Shown here: piece after piece, positions 12,466 to 23,800 of the stretch | Layout of the letters: each line of letters starts with the position of its first letter | How positions within the stretch are numbered: position 1 is the first letter of the stretch | NCBI RefSeq assembly: GCF_030867095.1 | Contig: NC_081835.1 | Location: 47,351,892 to 47,415,891, forward strand | Length of the DNA: 64,000 bases | Direction of reading: 5' to 3' | Source of the DNA: Alligator mississippiensis | Lineage: Eukaryota > Chordata > Crocodylia > Alligatoridae | The notes under the pieces: model-generated | What the model was told of the DNA's origin: nothing | Seen by the model: the letters and a program-made list of their open reading frames with translations, nothing else | Database searches by the model: none | Made by a program: the position numbers and the translations under genes

Positions 12466-12745
12466 CTGTGACTATCCTATTAATCAATTAACCAATTAAT
12501 TAGCAATAGCAGGATTACAGCAGCCATCTGAGGGCCCCAGTCAGCATCACGGCTCATAAAATATCGAAGCATGCCTGCCAGTTTCTTTCAGCTGACAGGT
12601 ATAGGGGCATTGAAAAATGGCTTGAGATTTCTCTGTTTCCCTTTGACATTTTCAGAGTTATAATGAAGTGATCATTAAGTTAAGGAGAGTGGAAGAGTTT
12701 CCGGATAGTACGTGTTCTTCAAACATGTCGCCATGAGAACAAGAA
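12466..12745. promoter_or_regulatory. Candidate conserved enhancer block
   Basis: Overlapping homeodomain sites occur at 12478-12508 (attaatcaattaacc, then aattaattagcaat). They are followed by complex, repeat-free sequence to about 12740, including 'tcataaaatatcgaag' and 'gtgatcattaagttaag'. It resembles deeply conserved developmental enhancers. This is inference from composition. Confidence 0.4.
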
Positions 12746-13435
12746 CAGGAAACTTACAGGGCTTAATCCTTGACTGGTGTAAATAAGGTGTCACTTCCTT
12801 CAGAGGTGCAATGCCAATTTGCAGCAGCCCAGGAGCTGACCCAGAGCAGGGACGTTTATTTATTTTTTCCATTTGTTCCAGCTGGAGCCTGCATTTTCCA
12901 CTTGGTTTGCAAGAAAGAAATGTATTATGCAGGAGATCTGTGCTGTTCAGTGAACATCACCCAGCAGAGAAGTGAAGCCCTTTCTCCAAGTGGTGGAATT
13001 CTGAAGCCCCAGGTCTGCCCCAGCACTTGCCTGCCCAGGCCCCTCATAACTGGAAACCCTCCACACTGGGGTTTTGCTACAATATAACTTTAAGTGGAGA
13101 AGGCCTGGCTTCTCTTGATTTGCACCTTAATCCTGCTGGTGTGTGGACATTTTCACTTCCTAGCTTTTTTCCCTGTGGGTGTTGGCAGAAGCTAAAGACA
13201 GGAGTGTAAAGCAGCTCTTCTTATGCCAACAAAATCACTGCAGAGATTAATCTGACCTATTATTAACACTCCCATCATAAAGGACATGGTGTTTTGCTCC
13301 TTATGACTTTTAAACCCATTGGTATCATCAGCTTCTTCAAGGCAGCATGGCCAGTACCATGACTTTCATCTGTAGGACATATGATTGATCACTCTGGCAT
13401 ATTCCAGTATGCCTACAATAGACATTTCTACCACT
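12746..13435. other. Non-coding stretch
   Basis: I see no gene or clear repeat here. Confidence 0.4.
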
Positions 13436-13439
13436 AAAT

Positions 13440-13515
13440 GTAGATAGCTTGCCTAGATCTCACTGACTTCAGTGGGGCTATGCTGATTTATACCAGATGA
13501 TGATCAGGCCCATTC
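13440..13515. repeat. MITE-like remnant ('actgacttcagtggg' type)
   Basis: The words 'ctcactgacttcagtggggc' and 'gatcaggcccattctctg' match a palindromic short repeat common in crocodilian and turtle DNA (Chompy-like). Only one arm is visible. Similar scraps occur near 22095-22150, 22490-22590, 50775-50825 and 56110-56205. Confidence 0.4.
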
Positions 13516-13862
13516 TCTGTTTACTTTGGGTTCATTTGAAAATGCAATGATACAGAATAACAGAAGTCCCATACTGAGAAAAGCTGGTACAGAGCATAAG
13601 CAGCTGATTACTGCTAAACTCTCCTATCACCCCAAATGTAAAAAAAAATATACATGGATCATCTCCCCAAACAGAAGCTGCTCAGATAGATTAATTAGAG
13701 TTGGATCTCTGCACTCTGAGATTTCTGATAACCCAAGCAGGTTGCAGGAATCATCTACATCCAATGGTCAAGATTTCCCCTTGCTGAAGGCAATGCCTAA
13801 GGAAAAGCAACATCCCCGCTGTACAAATGTGGCTTGTTGAGAAAAAAAATTTAACTTGGAAA
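13516..13862. other. Non-coding stretch
   Basis: A 104-codon ORF (13526-13840, +) has no recognisable features and sits directly against a DNA transposon. It is treated as chance. Confidence 0.4.
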
Positions 13863-14212
13863 TACCATATTTACTTGCATACCACATGCACTTGTCCTCC
13901 CAAATTCAACTGTCTCTAATTGGGGTGTGTAACTTAAGTGGGGAAGCTGATTTTTCTTTGCTGGAATAGAAACACGGAAGAACAGAAGCAGGGAGATGCT
14001 GCTGCAAGTTAGCTGTTGTACTTTTCCCTCTGCCAGCCTCAGTGGAGGAAGGGGTGGAGTTCACTCTTCAGGGTTAACCCTCTTAGCCACAGCTGCTGCA
14101 GTCAGGAGCCCCTGAAGCAATGGCTTGAAAAATTTTCTTTCCTTCATTCTGCCTTCCAAAAACAAGATGCGTGTCTTATTTGAGGGCATGTGATATGCGA
14201 GACAATACAGTA
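13863..14212. mobile_element. Non-autonomous DNA transposon with 26-bp inverted ends
   Basis: The left end at 13863-13888 (taccatatttacttgcatac, then cacatg) is an imperfect inverted copy of the right end at 14187-14212. The reverse complement of the right end reads tactgtattgtctcgcatat, then cacatg. About 20 of 26 positions match. A TA dinucleotide lies at each edge, but a longer target duplication is not clear. The interior has no coding capacity, as expected for a short defective element of about 350 bp mobilised in trans. The superfamily is not settled. Confidence 0.75.
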
Positions 14213-15224
14213 TACCAAAGAATGGGCGCAGCTTAATACTGAAGGATACAGACAGAAGAACAAATTGTATTGAGTTACCAACTTACTAGGCATCAGCTCT
14301 TTTTCAGTAATTGTTTCATGTGTCTGCTTTATCCCATGGTAAGTGGAAGCTAAACTGTAGTAACTTAGCCCTGCTTCACTCAGGGGTAAGCTGCCCTGGT
14401 TTAGCTTTCAGTTACAGTGGGATAGGAGTTACAACAGAGCAGCTGAGTGGTAAATCCACCATCTCCCCGCTCCTCTGCCCCTTTAAACACAATATAATTT
14501 ATTCATCTATCCACCTACATCAGAGGTGGGTGAAGGGTGACACAGAATTTGTTGCACTTGTAAGTATGCTAAGATTGGGCCACTTTTTAGTGGAACATGT
14601 GATTATGAAGGTGTGGAAAATGGCTGCATCATTTTTCCCCTTGTCAAGCTGCAGCAGACATGCAGCCTTTGCTAGTGAGCCACTTCAGCCCCATGTTTTC
14701 TTCTTTCCCTTTCTCTTCTCTGTCTTCAGTTTCCCTACCAAAGACAGTTCAGTGGATGTCTTATGCCTCCCCAGCAGCATTACCCCTTAGAAGGATGGGG
14801 TAGAAAGCAGTGAGGGGCATCTTCTCAAAATGAAGGCGTGGCAAGGACAAGAGAGGTGGCAGCCACCTAGACTGTGTCTCAGGGGTGCTGCAGTTTCTCT
14901 GCCCTGTTTAAATTTTAGGCATTGGAGTAGCGGAAGAAGCCTGAGCAGGCCGGTACTCCCTTTTGCATTAGAACCAGTCAATTCAAGGTTGCCATTAACA
15001 GCATCTGATGAAGGAGGTTTTTGCCTGCAAAAGTTCATGCATCTCTGAACCAGTTAGCCTCTGAGATGTCACCACATCCTGCCTTCTTCCTGACTTCAAC
15101 CTACCTACCTTTCTACTAATAGCACTGCAACTGACTGGAAGCCATCAGTGTCATGGCTGCTATTAGAATGGTTATCTAATAAATAGTTGCAACAGTTGTC
15201 TACCTAAATAACAACCAAGAGAAG
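14213..15224. other. Non-coding stretch
   Basis: The ORF at 14311-14790 (159 codons, +) is Ser/Phe-rich and has no recognisable motif. Nothing else is seen. Confidence 0.35.
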
Positions 15225-16135
15225 AAATAAAAGTCAAGATTGGTGACCGGACACTTGAACATTGTCACGTTGTCACTTATCTAGTAGTCAAGTTGGACTG
15301 GACGCTTACCTACCACCAGCATATGGAAGGGGTCCAGGGTAAGTTTAATAGTGGAGGAACTCTTATCTGTCATCTTGCTGGCACCACTTGGGGTGCTAGT
15401 CTCCAAACACTTCACACCTCACTTGGGCAGTTGTGGAGCTCCTGCTGGGTACCGTGCACCAGTACGGGGCCGAAGCACACACTAAGCTAGTGGACTCCAG
15501 CCTTAACAGCATCATAAGGCCTTATCTCAACTCCAGTTGACTGCTTAGCAATCCTCTCAGGCATTCCACCCCCTGACGTCCAGAGACAAGCTGCCACCCT
15601 GGCCCTAGTCCTCAAAGCCCAAGGTCTGGATCATTCTCTGCACTTTGGCCTACTAGCCACAAGCCAGAAAAACCAAATATTGCCTGAAGTCTTGGGACCC
15701 ATTCTCCACTCAGGCCAATAAGCTCATCAAATCTGCAGGTGGCATGTCACCCACAGCATGGACCTCCCATCAGTGGGGCAGGCAATATGCTGCACAAGAA
15801 CTGCAGCTAAAGAACTTCACCCCCACATCAGCTTCTGTCCCTCAGACTGGAAGCTGCCCTGCAGGGCCTGGACTGCTCTTAACCATCTCTGAACAGGCAT
15901 TGGACAGGTTAAAGTGAACTTGCATTCTTGGCACCTCTCCAACAACACTGGTTGTAGCTGTGGTGCTCAAGCTTAGACGGATGACCACATCATCTATGAA
16001 TGATCTTACAACTCTCCTTCGGGTGCCCAAGGTCTTATTGACATTGACCATTCTACCTGTCACTGGCTTTCTGGCCCTCATGCTTCCAACATATGCATGT
16101 GGTGACACTCACTTCATCATCATCTAATAAAGTGT
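15225..16135 (+). mobile_element. Remnant of a non-CR1 LINE: C-terminal end of the reverse-transcriptase polyprotein
   Basis: Translation on the + strand, across several frameshifts and stops, follows the C-terminal third of a jockey-like non-LTR retrotransposon polyprotein. 15276-15330 gives a 'TYLVVKLDWTLTYHQHM' stretch. 15370-15400 gives 'LAGTTWGAS'. 15478-15530, in another frame, gives 'HTKLVDSSLNSIIR'. 15565-15615 gives 'PPDVQRQAATLALV'. About 15850-16010 gives the terminal 'W.ALN.LRTGIGQ' and a Cys-Cys-His-Cys box (CSCGAQAQTDDHIIYEC). A short tail near 16117-16135 has 'taataaagtg'. The copy starts inside the coding region, so it is strongly 5'-truncated. It differs from CR1, whose C-terminus is of the '[17 protein letters not shown]' type. 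The clade within non-LTR elements (RTE-like, jockey-like or another) is not settled. Confidence 0.8.
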
Positions 16136-17559
16136 AAGGGCCTAATACCAAATCTTAGCACATGGCACCCAAAAGGTAAATCCTACTCCTGCTTTCAGAT
16201 CAGGGGGATAGAAAGTATACAGCAGTTTCTAAGATGCTTTTTGATGCTCTGCAAGAAGGAAGATTGAGGCTGGCTGGAGGTGGGAAGGAGTGGAGGCCAC
16301 TAGATGAAGAAGAGGATACATTACTTATGCTGACAAGGACAGGCTTGCAGATGAGGGCAACCCCTGTGTTCGGGATCAAGGCTCAAGTGGGGCAGATCCT
16401 TGGTCCCATCCATAATCTAATTGAATTGTACATTGCCAGATACTTCAGTGCAGCAGTGCCATGCAAGTCAGGCTGCTTGATTTGTTTAGATCTAAGGTTC
16501 TGGGATCTAGTTTAAGGGGAGACCTCACTCAGAACAGCAGTTCAGGATTTAGCCTAGAAATGGAGTAGACCAGTGTATTTCAGCCTCTGGGTTTCTGATG
16601 AAAAGAAAGGATAGCATCATTTCTCAGGAAGCCAAATGCAGTGTTAATATTGATGGCTGCATTTCCTTTAGCCTACCACTTTTGTCCTGTTGGCCTTGGC
16701 ATTTTTGGCTGGCATGATAACTCTGCCTTGGACTCATAAGCTCTGCCTTGGCCCTGGCAACATTAGCAGCCAGGCACAGCACTGATGGATCTGCTGCCAC
16801 AGCAGGGCTGGCTCCATTAGCCCTGACACTTGGATTTGCTGGCCATAGAATTAAATTAGAGATAAGAGAATCGAGCGCTCCAGAAACTTCAGATCCTTAG
16901 CATATGCGGTCTGAGCACTGTCCACAGCTTGCAAAGCTGTTAAGAAATGGACAGTGACATGAAGCTGATGGCTTCTGTGGAGACAGAGCCATCAGCATCA
17001 GTTTGTGCATCAGAATCAGTAGGAGGGGATGCAAAACCCACTGGGCGAGCAGAAGAAGGTGAGAGCACGTAGCCTTCCCTCCTAGAGAGAAGGTGTTGAT
17101 GTGAGGACAGCACATCACAAGACCAGGAACTGGGGCAGTACTAGCCGCCGGGCAGAACAAATGCTGATGAACAGCACCAGAGTCCCTGCAGCCATGAAAA
17201 CAGCAGAGGGCTTGAGGCTAAGTATGAGAGTGACACCTCCACATGCCTCCTGCATCCCTTACTTTTCAGCACATGGAGACGAGGTGGTTCAGAGTATAAG
17301 GAGCACCCTCCCTCTAGAGGGCATGGGGAGTTGTGAGTAAAGGACATCCACACTGCAGTCCAAGGCATGACTACAGATTACACAGATGTACCCTCAGTGT
17401 AGCAGACTCAGGTACTGCTGTTTGCTTCTTGGGATGTTGTTAGAGTCCCATTGAGTCACACCTTGACCACAGAACAGCTACATCTGTAGGTTCTTCTGCT
17501 TGCTGTATTAGCAACCTCATTCTTCAACCTTCATCAAGATCCAAATACCACAGCCTGGC
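16136..17559. other. Non-coding stretch
   Basis: The ORFs (93, 87, 79 and 75 codons) overlap on both strands without motifs. No repeat was identified. Confidence 0.4.
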
Positions 17560-17870
17560 TTTGCTTTTTAGGTTCCTTTGAAATTGGTTTCTATGGGCTG
17601 TGTTACTACTGTAACCCATTAGCATCATGTTATTGCTTTTAGTGCTCCCAGATAGCTCTGGCTTTCTTTCCTGCAACCCCTTGCTGAAAAGCCAATGTTC
17701 CTTTAATTAGGGCATTTGGGAGGAACTAAATACAAATGAATGGATAGTTCAGGTATTATTGATCTCTCTTTAGTGTCTTGGGCTTAATTCGTGGTAGAAA
17801 GTATGTATTAAGACATCCTTACAACCACATCATCTTTTTTGTAAAAAAAAAGTCTGTATCCCAGGCCAAA
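17560..17870. promoter_or_regulatory. Weak conserved-element candidate
   Basis: The block is complex and AT-rich with homeodomain-like words (cctttaattaggg, gcttaattcg, gtattattgatc) and no repeat similarity. It is weaker than the blocks at 7640 and 12466. Confidence 0.2.
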
Positions 17871-18799
17871 ACTAATTCCAAATCCAAGAATCCAGAACCA
17901 TAAGTAGCCCTACTACTGGCAAACATCCTCCACCCTCATCTGGGGCTTCAGCTGTTCCCAAAACCTTTGGCAGGCATCCTACTTATAGGCCCAAGCCCAG
18001 AGGCTTGGGGTTCGGATGACCCTGAGTTTGGCTTGCCTCAGCCGTAAGGCCCCAGGGGCAAGCCAGGGAGGAGTCTTCCATTTCCATAAAATGGGCTTAA
18101 AGCCAAGACCTTCCCACTCCAGCAGCTAAGTTGGAGGTTTACTATTCGTGACTGTGGCAGGTGCTGTCCCCATGCCAGGAGAGCAGTCTTCCCTGGCTAG
18201 GAAGACCGCCTCCATGGTCACTTTGTTTCTCTTGCCAGGCAAGCATAGACTACGCTTGATCTGAGCCTTCAAGAGGCCTTATTATTTTATACAGGAACAG
18301 CCCTGATCTGCTTGAGTAGGAGAGTGCAGGCAGTTAAGACTGCCCAAAGTTGTATACGTCTAGCCCCTTATGGAGACTTTCACAAGAGGGTGAAGTGGTC
18401 ATTATTGCTATTCTGACTGTGTAAGACTTGTAGCCTATTTTGTCCAGGTGTAAATAGCAATAAGAGGCCCAAAGCAGTGATTAATTGCCTCCTTCATGCC
18501 AGCTCAAACCACAGCAGTAAACAAACTCAGCTTCTGCCTGCCTAGCCCTCCCTGGCTACTCCATCGTCCCAGATTTCAGTTCCCTCTGCTCAGAGCCGCA
18601 CCCTGGTATCAAAGGCAGCATCAGGGACTTGCAACTGTTGCAATAAGCCAGCAGGAACAGGGCAGTGTTTCCTTGCAAAGAGCTCTTCTCTGCTGGTAGG
18701 GGTGGGAAAACAGGCACCCTATTTCAAAATGTGTTCCTAGGAACTCACACAGCTTTCATCAACAAGGCAGGATCTGAGCACCTTGCAATCATTAGTGTT
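17871..18799. other. Non-coding stretch
   Basis: I see no gene or clear repeat. Confidence 0.4.
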
Positions 18800-18935
18800 T
18801 TATTATCAAAACGCCCCCCCTGCCCCCTTTCACAAATGGGCATCTAAGGCACAGAGGGGCTAAGTGAGCTGCCCAAGACCACACAGGAAATCTGTGGCAG
18901 AGCAATGAAATGAGCCACATCTCCCAGGCTCTTGA
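18800..18935 (-). repeat. MIR SINE (3' half)
   Basis: The plus-strand words 'acaaatgggcatctaaggca', 'cagaggggctaagtgagctg' and 'cccaagaccacacaggaaat' are the reverse complement of the conserved MIR core and tail. Orientation is therefore minus. Confidence 0.8.
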
Positions 18936-19389
18936 GTAGTGACCATCCTTCTGCTGTGCCCTAAGCCCTGGTTAGCCAAAGCCCTCATCTTTATAATGGA
19001 TTCAGCCCCCAAACTCTCCTGGCCTTTGGGGAGCTGGAGAATCGGATCCAGCTATTTCCAGTGGGGCCTCTCCCCGTGTTTTGATTCCTATTGCTAAGGG
19101 AGTCACGAATATTCCTCCTCCAGACCCATCATCCTGGGGCTCTGCTGCACAGAGGCCCTTTGATTTCTCAAAAGTTGGACTGAGCCCCGAGGTGCCAAGA
19201 TGAAGAGAAAGGAAAATTGCTTCTGACCACTCCAAGGAGGGTGCGGCCCACAAGCCCCCACATCCCCTCACAGCTGCAGGGGGAGGGGGACTTCACACAC
19301 CATCAAAGGGCCTTGCTTGCCAGGTAACACGTGCTGGTGGCAAGCGACTCTTGCTGGAGCCATGCGAGGAGGAGGTGCAAGCTGCACCT
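18936..19389. other. Flank of the CpG island
   Basis: GC content rises toward 19400. A donor-like 'gccag|gtaaca' lies near 19322, with a CACGTG E-box at 19328-19333. No exon is called. Confidence 0.35.
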
Positions 19390-19689
19390 GCCTCGGTGTA
19401 GGAGTGTGTGCGCGCTCCCAGACTCCAGCTGCTTGGCACGGCTACAAAACACGGAGCAGCCCCTGAGGGGCAGCAGGACCGTCGGGATCCTGCCAGCGTG
19501 CAAACCCGTCTGGCTCAGCAGAGGTGGGGGCAGAGGTGGGGGCTTTCCTCCCCCCCTTCAAGTAGGGGCCAGCCTTTCCCAGCAGAGCTGCCAGCATGCC
19601 CGGCTTCCTCTCCCACCCCTGCGCCCTGGCGAGGAGCTGGTGGCAAGGAAGGAGCGCCTCTCCCCCCAGCCTGCCCCCTTCCTGCAGCA

Positions 19690-19937
19690 GGCCTGTCCCT
19701 CGGAAACCGAAGTGAGGGGAGAGAAAGGAGGCTGCGGCGGGGGGGAGGCCCTTCCAGACAGCCGCTTGCTCCACGCTCCTTTGTCCTGGCCGCTCGCCCC
19801 TTTGTGCAGCTCCCCCGGCTCCCTCCCCGGGTTACCACAGTAATGAGGCGGCGCGCGGGGAAGCGCGAGGCTCTGCAGAGGGGCAGCGCCAGGTGCGGGG
19901 GCAGCAGGAGGCGGCGCCCGAGTCGGGCCGGGCTCAG
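19690..19937 (+). other. Candidate first exon 1a (5' boundary unknown), donor cag|gtgagc
   Basis: The segment ends with 'gggctcag|gtgagc', a strong donor at 19937/19938. An ATG at 19842 opens a frame that stays open to the donor and is Arg-rich. Its start context is poor, so this could equally be 5' UTR. The 5' limit is a guess, since no transcription start can be read from sequence alone. Confidence 0.4.
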
Positions 19938-19959
19938 GTGAGCGGCGGCGGCTCGGCTC

Positions 19960-20148
19960 GGCGCGGCGCGGCGCGGCGCTTTGTCCCGGGCGGGCGGGCG
20001 GGTTGGCGGGGGCGCGGCGCGGACAATGCCGCTCGAGCCCCCTCCCCGCGCCCCTCCCCCGGCGGGCGGGACCCGGCGCGGAGCGCTGCACAGACACACG
20101 CATCTCGGCGCGGTGCGGCTCGGCTCGGCTCGGCTCGGCGCGGCTCAG
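19960..20148 (+). other. Candidate alternative first exon or extended exon 1b, donor cag|gtagga
   Basis: A second donor, 'gcggctcag|gtagga', lies at 20148/20149, 211 bases after the first. It has the same 'ggctcag' before the splice point and sits at the end of a cggct pentamer run (20116-20140). Either there is a separate start site between the donors, or exon 1 has two alternative 5' splice sites. Confidence 0.35.
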
Positions 20149-20365
20149 GTAGGACGGGCGCCCGCGGGAAGCGGGGCCGGGGGGTCCTGTCGGGCTTCCG
20201 CCCCCTGTCGCCCCGCCGCCGCCGGGGCCAGTCTGGTCCCGGCCCCGCTCCCCCCTCGCTCCTCGGGCCGCGGCGTGGGCAGGCTTCCCTCCGCGGGCGT
20301 GTGCGCGGGCAGCGCGACACAAAGAAAACACCGGGGCGCGAAGAACACACTCGTCTGTGGAGGAT

Positions 20366-20625
20366 CACACGCACTCACTACCGTACAGCATCCATGCACA
20401 CTCTGCTGCATCACACGCACTCACACTGCACTATACCGCGTCACACACGCGCTCACTACTATACTGCATCGCATGCACACACACTGCACTATACAGCATC
20501 ACGCACTCACGGCTATACAGCATCTCACTCGGCACTATACAGTGTCACACAGGCACTCACTACTGTACAGCAGCACGCTCCCACACACATCGCACATGCA
20601 CTACTAGATAGCAGCATACAGCTCC
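20366..20625. repeat. Minisatellite, units of 22-30 bp
   Basis: Eight or more imperfect units follow the pattern gcatcacacgcactcac plus actactatacag. Unit starts are marked by 'gcat(c)ac' words about 30, 28, 30, 24, 22 and 28 bases apart. The His/Thr/Leu/Tyr-rich ORFs that run through it are translations of the repeat. Confidence 0.85.
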
Positions 20626-20772
20626 TACCTAAAGGGCTGCCGGAGGTCTTTCATCCGTAAGTGCCTAGACATGTATCTAATTTAACCAGCCCTATAAAAG
20701 TTAGAAGTTAAAATGCCAAGGCTGGAATCTGGCACGCAAACTTCTAGCCTGAAATGTATCTGTTTGTTTCAG

Positions 20773-20806
20773 ACACGCGGGGAGAGAAACGTGGATGTTC
20801 GGTTAG
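20773..20806 (+). other. Possible 34-nt microexon
   Basis: A pyrimidine-rich acceptor (ctgtttgtttcag) at 20760-20772 and a strong donor (ttag|gtgagt) at 20806/20807 bracket 34 bases that include two CpGs. It lies about 650 bases past the CpG-island donors on the same strand. It could be a small alternative 5' exon or a chance pair of sites. Confidence 0.25.
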
Positions 20807-20809
20807 GTG

Positions 20810-23800
20810 AGTGTTTTGTGTGTAAGAGAAGTATTTGGTTTCCTCCACACAGCCGAGGGCAAGGGAAGGGCTGTAGCCGTAGCCCTTCAGTCCTGAATGG
20901 GGACTGGATATTTCAGAATAAATGGGATCAAAGGAGTAGCGGTGTTAGCGGTGTTTGTGTGTGCGTGGTCCCTGCTTGCATTGCATTATTCAATCTTCAT
21001 ATTTGTATTAACAGAGGGATGCAGTGATACTACATGCTGATACTCCACTGCTTGGAGACTTACACAGCGTGCCATAACTAACAGTAATCTATAGACAGCC
21101 AAGTGCACGTATTCTGTGACTAGGGAGTTCAGCTTTTTTAATCGCATGCTCACAGTCCAAATGTGTCCTTTAGACTTAGGGGTGTTGTGGGGTCAACGAT
21201 CCACCTTAAAATATTGTCAAGATTGTGTGTTAACTTAAGCTAGGAACACTTAGTGTGTTTCGTGTGAGATGGAGTGCAGAGGCACTGTGTATGCTGCTTT
21301 TCTTTCTTAAACATTGCATTTTAGTTTAGTCCCAAGGCACCCCCTTCTCAGCTAGTTCCTGCAAGTGCACTTCAAGCCAGACCTGCAGTTCCCCTGCCTG
21401 CTACTCCAGCCTTGGGCTCTCCATGCAGCTCTGCCAGTGCCCCTGCAGCACCTCCTGCTATTCCAGTGTCCTTCTCTCACCACTTTGCCAGAACAACTCT
21501 ATCCTAACTGGAGGAATCGCCTCCTATTCCAGTATTACCACCAGCTTTGTCATATGTACATACCTGCTAGTCCCTGGGATGAGATCATCCATCTAACTCT
21601 CACTTGCAACCTAAACCTGGGCTGAAACCCACACCATCAGAGATAAAATGCCCTGGTGCGCAGGGATTGTGCCAGGCAGTTGTCCAATCACTGACACAAA
21701 GAGAATTCCCATGGATTTTCTACTATAGGCTTGAGGAATGTTGGGAACTTTGTTTCTCCACAAAATGACATAGGAAAGGGCTTCTCAAGTCAGGCTTGGC
21801 AGAGACGAAGAATATCTGAACCTTCCAAGAGGGAAGTGCAGGATAGTTCAACATATTTCCCAGTATTTTATTCAACATTGCTTGAAAGCCTGAATAGTGA
21901 GGCTTCCCCAGGTTCCTTTTTGTTCTGAGAGACATTACATAGTTTATTATAAAGAGGTCTAGGTGAGACGGAAGGCTGACACTTGGGGATGGATTCACCC
22001 AAGTGAACCCCCAGGGATTATTTGACTATGTGTCCTGCAACATCAAGGACCAAAAGTATCGGTGGGCAGAGCTAGGCTTAATTCAACCTTCCCCTGTGTC
22101 TGTGGGTGCAGGACTCCCATTGAAGTCAACATGATTTCCACGAGCATAGACAGTCAGGCTCACTGAGTGTAGTAGGCAACTGTCAATCCTCTGGATCATG
22201 GTGTGTATGCAGAAGAGGTCTAATATATAATATATATCTACTATATATACTAGACATATCATTAGACACATACCTGTATGTTTGAGACTCCAAGTTGGGT
22301 CCAGAACTGATTAGCCAGAGCCCAGGCCCATAAAGTCAAGAGGAAGACTCCTATGGGATGGAGATTTGACCTTATATTTGTTCAGGACAGTGGGATGATT
22401 AGGTGTTTAATCATCTCACCTGCAGGTGCAAATCAGAGCCGGGGGCAGGAGGAGCATAGGTACTGAATTGTGAATGAAGGAAACAGATGGCTCAGGTGAG
22501 TTTGGGCCAGTCCTTGAGCGGGTTTAAATCCAGGAAGCTCTGTTGACTTCAGCAGAGCTGTACCAATCCACACTAGCTACATTGCTGGCCCATAGTCATT
22601 AACCAGCGAAGCAAGGAAGGCACTTCTTGTTTATCTCCATTGTGACTCTTTTTTGAGCAGGGTTCATTTCCTCAAAGCAGCTAGTTTCCAGTCTCTACAT
22701 ATTTCTTTAACCACTTCTGTCATAGAGTCAGTCTCATTCTCTGCTGCATCAGTTTTTGAAGATCTAAGGCAGAGAGGGGGAAAGGTTCAGAATTCACACC
22801 CAAACCCCATCCTGGATACCCCAGGGTTTAGAGGGGTTTTGCACACAAGGCTTGGATTCTGGTCCTGTTCTCTGGGCTGAACCCTCCACCCCCTGCTTTT
22901 CTTAACACCAGTTAATGCTAACAAGTGATGCTTGTGCAGAGCAGGGGTAAAAGTTCCTAGTTCCATGTCCTATTCCCCCTTCCCACTGCCTGCGTGGACT
23001 CCCACAGGCACTCATAAGTTATGGGAGCATGTGGCAGGGGAGGTGGGGAGGCAGAGTATCAGACGGGGATTCTCTGCCTACAGTGCAGCTGAGAGCAGGG
23101 ACTGCAATGCACTGATGAACAAGGGGAGTCTAAACTGCTGGGGCTCTGGTTTCAGTTGCCAAATGCCACTGTCTTCCAACAACCTAGGCTCCTTTCCATC
23201 CCAAAGGAGTCTGATTTTTCTACAGATCAGCAGAGCACTGGCCATGGAAGTATTTCTCCTGATGGGGAGGGACAGCTGTAGGGTTCAGCCCCCTCCCCCC
23301 TTAAAATGCAGTTAAGGTCTGCTCCATAGCCCCCTAAAGTCAGTCTCTAGGTTCTTATTGATTTCCACATACTTCGGATCAGACTGAGGGAGGCAACCCA
23401 TGGGTCCTGCAATGCATTTACTCTTGGGTATAACAGGCACTGGCTCCATCTGGCTAGTTTGGGTCTCTCTTTCTTTCCTTTTTGTTTCTTGTCCCTGTGG
23501 CTTTTCAGCCCCTGGCTCTCTCACTGTGCTGTATCAATGTCTGTCTCCGCAGTCCCCCTCTCTTTCTGCTCCCTTCCTGAACTGTCGCTTCCCAAACTCT
23601 CTCTCTCTCTAGCTCTCTTCTTTGTTTCAGCTAAACAAATCACTTCACTCTTAAAGTTCATCCTCCACCAGTCACCCTGGTAAATAAATCCTCCAGAGAA
23701 CAATTCAGCAAAGGTTAGTGCGGGAACCAATGACAAACCTCCTCTTTCCCTCCAGTCTGAATTCCTTACACAGGGGAAACAGTGGGTTCTTCCCAATAAA

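Larger units (their letters stand above)
19390..20350. promoter_or_regulatory. CpG island, likely gene promoter (core 19690-20345)
   Basis: This is the only CpG-dense, GC-rich block in 64 kb, with long CG-rich runs at 19840-20060 and 20090-20350, GC-box-like ccgcccc words, and no obvious TATA box. In vertebrate genomes isolated islands of this kind mark promoters, often of developmental or housekeeping genes. Direction is inferred as + because two splice donors on that strand follow the densest part (19937/19938 and 20148/20149). The large ORFs on both strands here (up to 257 codons) are GC-composition artefacts: they overlap one another and are Arg/Pro/Ala/Gly-rich. Confidence 0.85.

Noticed and set aside
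19558-20660. Long ORFs (up to 257 codons) on both strands of the CpG island
   Set aside because: They overlap one another in all frames and are Arg/Pro/Ala/Gly-rich, as expected where high GC removes stop codons. Part is the tandem repeat at 20366-20625.
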